This document shows positions 20,202 to 21,469 of a stretch of DNA of 21,469 bases, piece by piece. The position numbers and the translations under genes are program-made. The notes under the pieces are model-generated. The model was not told the origin of the DNA. It did not search any database and worked only from the letters and a program-made list of their open reading frames with translations. The stretch lies in contig CAJTTO010000059.1 of NCBI GenBank assembly GCA_910579275.1, positions 1-21,469 of the forward strand, in the 5' to 3' direction. Within the stretch, counting starts at the first letter, position 1; each line of letters begins with the position of its first letter. The DNA comes from an uncultured Lachnospiraceae bacterium (GTDB taxonomy: Bacteria; Bacillota; Clostridia; Lachnospirales; Lachnospiraceae).

Positions 20202-21469
20202 ATGTTAGATTGTATTATTGAACGTACAAACAAATATATTGACGATATGCCTAAAAAAGACCGTAAAAAATATGGTCAGTTTTTTACAAGCAAAGAAACA
20301 GCACGTTTTATGGCTGGACTATATATTATTCCTGAAAATTTGTCCAAGGTTCGCATTTTAGACGCAGGAGCAGGTTCAGGCATATTGTCTTGTGCGCTTT
20401 TGGAACGATTGGAGCGGATGGCTTCTGTTCAGACGATAGAATTGACTTGTTATGAGAATGATGACAATATTTTGGGATTGTTAAGAGAAAACCTGCATAC
20501 TTATCAAGAAAATACCAAAAAAGACATTGAAATTAATATTATTACAGATAATTATATTACAAGCCAGTATTTAGACTTCAATCATATGTTAGGAGGCAAT
20601 CCTGAGCCTGAGAAATATGATTTTGTAATTGGAAATCCTCCATATATGAAGATACCTAAAGATGCGCCGGAAGCAACGGCTATGCCGGAGGTCTGTTATG
20701 GCGCCCCCAATTTATACTTCATTTTTGCGGCAATGGGATTATTTAATCTTGATAATGAGAGGGAGATGGTGTATATTATCCCTCGCTCATGGACTTCGGG
20801 GGCTTATTTTAAGAGATTTAGACAATATTTTCTGACAAAAGGGAAATTAGAGCATATTCATTTATTTGTAAGCAGGAATAAGGTGTTTGATAAAGAAGAT
20901 GTCTTGCAGGAAACGATCATAATAAAAGTAAAAAAGACAAATCAAACGCCGGAAGATGTTACAATCACTTCTTCGCAGTCAAATAGTGATTTTGATAATC
21001 TGACTTCGTTGACTGTGCCGTATAGCCTTGTGGTTTCGGGGGATGCTTATTACGTTTATTTAGTAACAGGTGAAAAAGAAGTTTCTGTATTGGAACGACT
21101 ACATAGATTTGATAAAACATTGCCGGACATTGGGTTGAAAATGAAAACAGGCTTGACAGTTGATTTTCGCAATCGCGAGATACTTCGTGACGATGCGGAG
21201 GAAGGTGCAATTCCACTCTTTTATTCGCAGCATATCAAGCAGGGGGAAGTGCAGTTTCCTATTCAGAAAGAACATGAGTATGTTGTGACTGACCAAAAAG
21301 GACTAATGCAGGATAATCGGAATTATTTATTTGTTAAGCGTTTTACTGCAAAAGAAGAAAGGCGCAGACTGCAGTGTGGTATTTATTTATCAAAGAGATA
21401 TCCACAGTATAAGAAAATCAGTACACAGAACAAGATTAATTTTGTAGATGGATTGATAACGGAAATGTC
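20202..21469 (+). CDS. Eco57I-type N6-adenine DNA methyltransferase (partial, runs off the window)
   Basis: The frame is open from the ATG at 20202 (GAAGG 6 nt upstream; an ATG at 20199 is also possible) to the end of the window, at least 422 codons. It begins with KYGQFFTS (23-30), has the S-adenosylmethionine-binding motif ILDAGAGSGIL (52-62) and the catalytic NPPY (145-148) in FVIGNPPYMK. The rest, with IIPRSW and a target-recognition-like region, fits gamma-class type II or type IIG enzymes (Eco57I, PstI/BsuBI-like methylases). It methylates adenine in a specific DNA site; the cognate endonuclease is expected beyond the right edge or fused to the missing C-terminus. It follows the ImmA-type gene by 70 nt. 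AT-rich, like the rest of the cassette. Confidence 0.88.
   Translation, partial: MLDCIIERTNKYIDDMPKKDRKKYGQFFTSKETARFMAGLYIIPENLSKVRILDAGAGSGILSCALLERLERMASVQTIELTCYENDDNILGLLRENLHTYQENTKKDIEINIITDNYITSQYLDFNHMLGGNPEPEKYDFVIGNPPYMKIPKDAPEATAMPEVCYGAPNLYFIFAAMGLFNLDNEREMVYIIPRSWTSGAYFKRFRQYFLTKGKLEHIHLFVSRNKVFDKEDVLQETIIIKVKKTNQTPEDVTITSSQSNSDFDNLTSLTVPYSLVVSGDAYYVYLVTGEKEVSVLERLHRFDKTLPDIGLKMKTGLTVDFRNREILRDDAEEGAIPLFYSQHIKQGEVQFPIQKEHEYVVTDQKGLMQDNRNYLFVKRFTAKEERRRLQCGIYLSKRYPQYKKISTQNKINFVDGLITEM

Noticed and set aside
1..21469. CRISPR array or tandem repeats
   Set aside because: No regularly spaced direct repeats were seen; the repeats present are inverted pairs or a single dispersed copy.

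Overview
The window looks like the chromosome of a Gram-positive anaerobe of the class Clostridia, most likely a Lachnospiraceae member. The reasons are strong AGGAGG-type ribosome binding sites, an ECF sigma/zf-HC2 anti-sigma pair, a VanW-family wall protein, a membrane-anchored trigger-factor-like foldase, a c-di-GMP-type HD-GYP protein and tightly packed minus-strand housekeeping operons. No rRNA, tRNA or CRISPR array was recognised. The taxonomic call is inference from gene content.

Layout. Bases 1-300 are AT-rich and hold a strong promoter inside a perfect long inverted repeat, feeding a truncated gene whose start codon reads ACG. A minus-strand hypothetical gene (290-727) follows. A 190-bp MITE-like element with 14-bp terminal inverted repeats (1191-1380) abuts the stop of an anti-sigma gene and supplies its stop codon. 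The sigma/anti-sigma operon covers 1377-2769. From 6317 down to 2922 runs one minus-strand operon: AIR-synthase-related protein, Lrp/AsnC regulator, class I aminotransferase, trmL and a 49-aa protein, with 4-base ATGA overlaps at the first two junctions, 5-6 nt gaps after them and a strong terminator at the end. A VanW protein and a 35-aa membrane peptide precede it. At 8260-8868 a plus-strand membrane protein converges on an operon of a GT2 glycosyltransferase and a DEDDh exonuclease. An alpha/beta hydrolase and tadA form another minus-strand pair.

Bases 12543-13268 are a long non-coding stretch. Its left part is GC-rich and hairpin-rich and has an overlapping 58-codon frame; its right part is AT-rich with two perfect DnaA-box-like 9-mers. 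To its right lie an HD-GYP protein (plus), a lipoprotein operon (minus) and the membrane-anchored PPIase (plus).

From about 16790 the window becomes accessory. A decayed IS1182-type transposase (frameshift plus internal deletion) is followed by an AT-rich plus-strand cassette with its own promoter: an unrecognised 216-aa protein, an XRE-ImmA/IrrE metallopeptidase fusion, and an Eco57I-type adenine-specific DNA methyltransferase that runs off the right edge. This is probably the left part of a restriction-modification or related defence locus and is the best candidate here for a little-described system.
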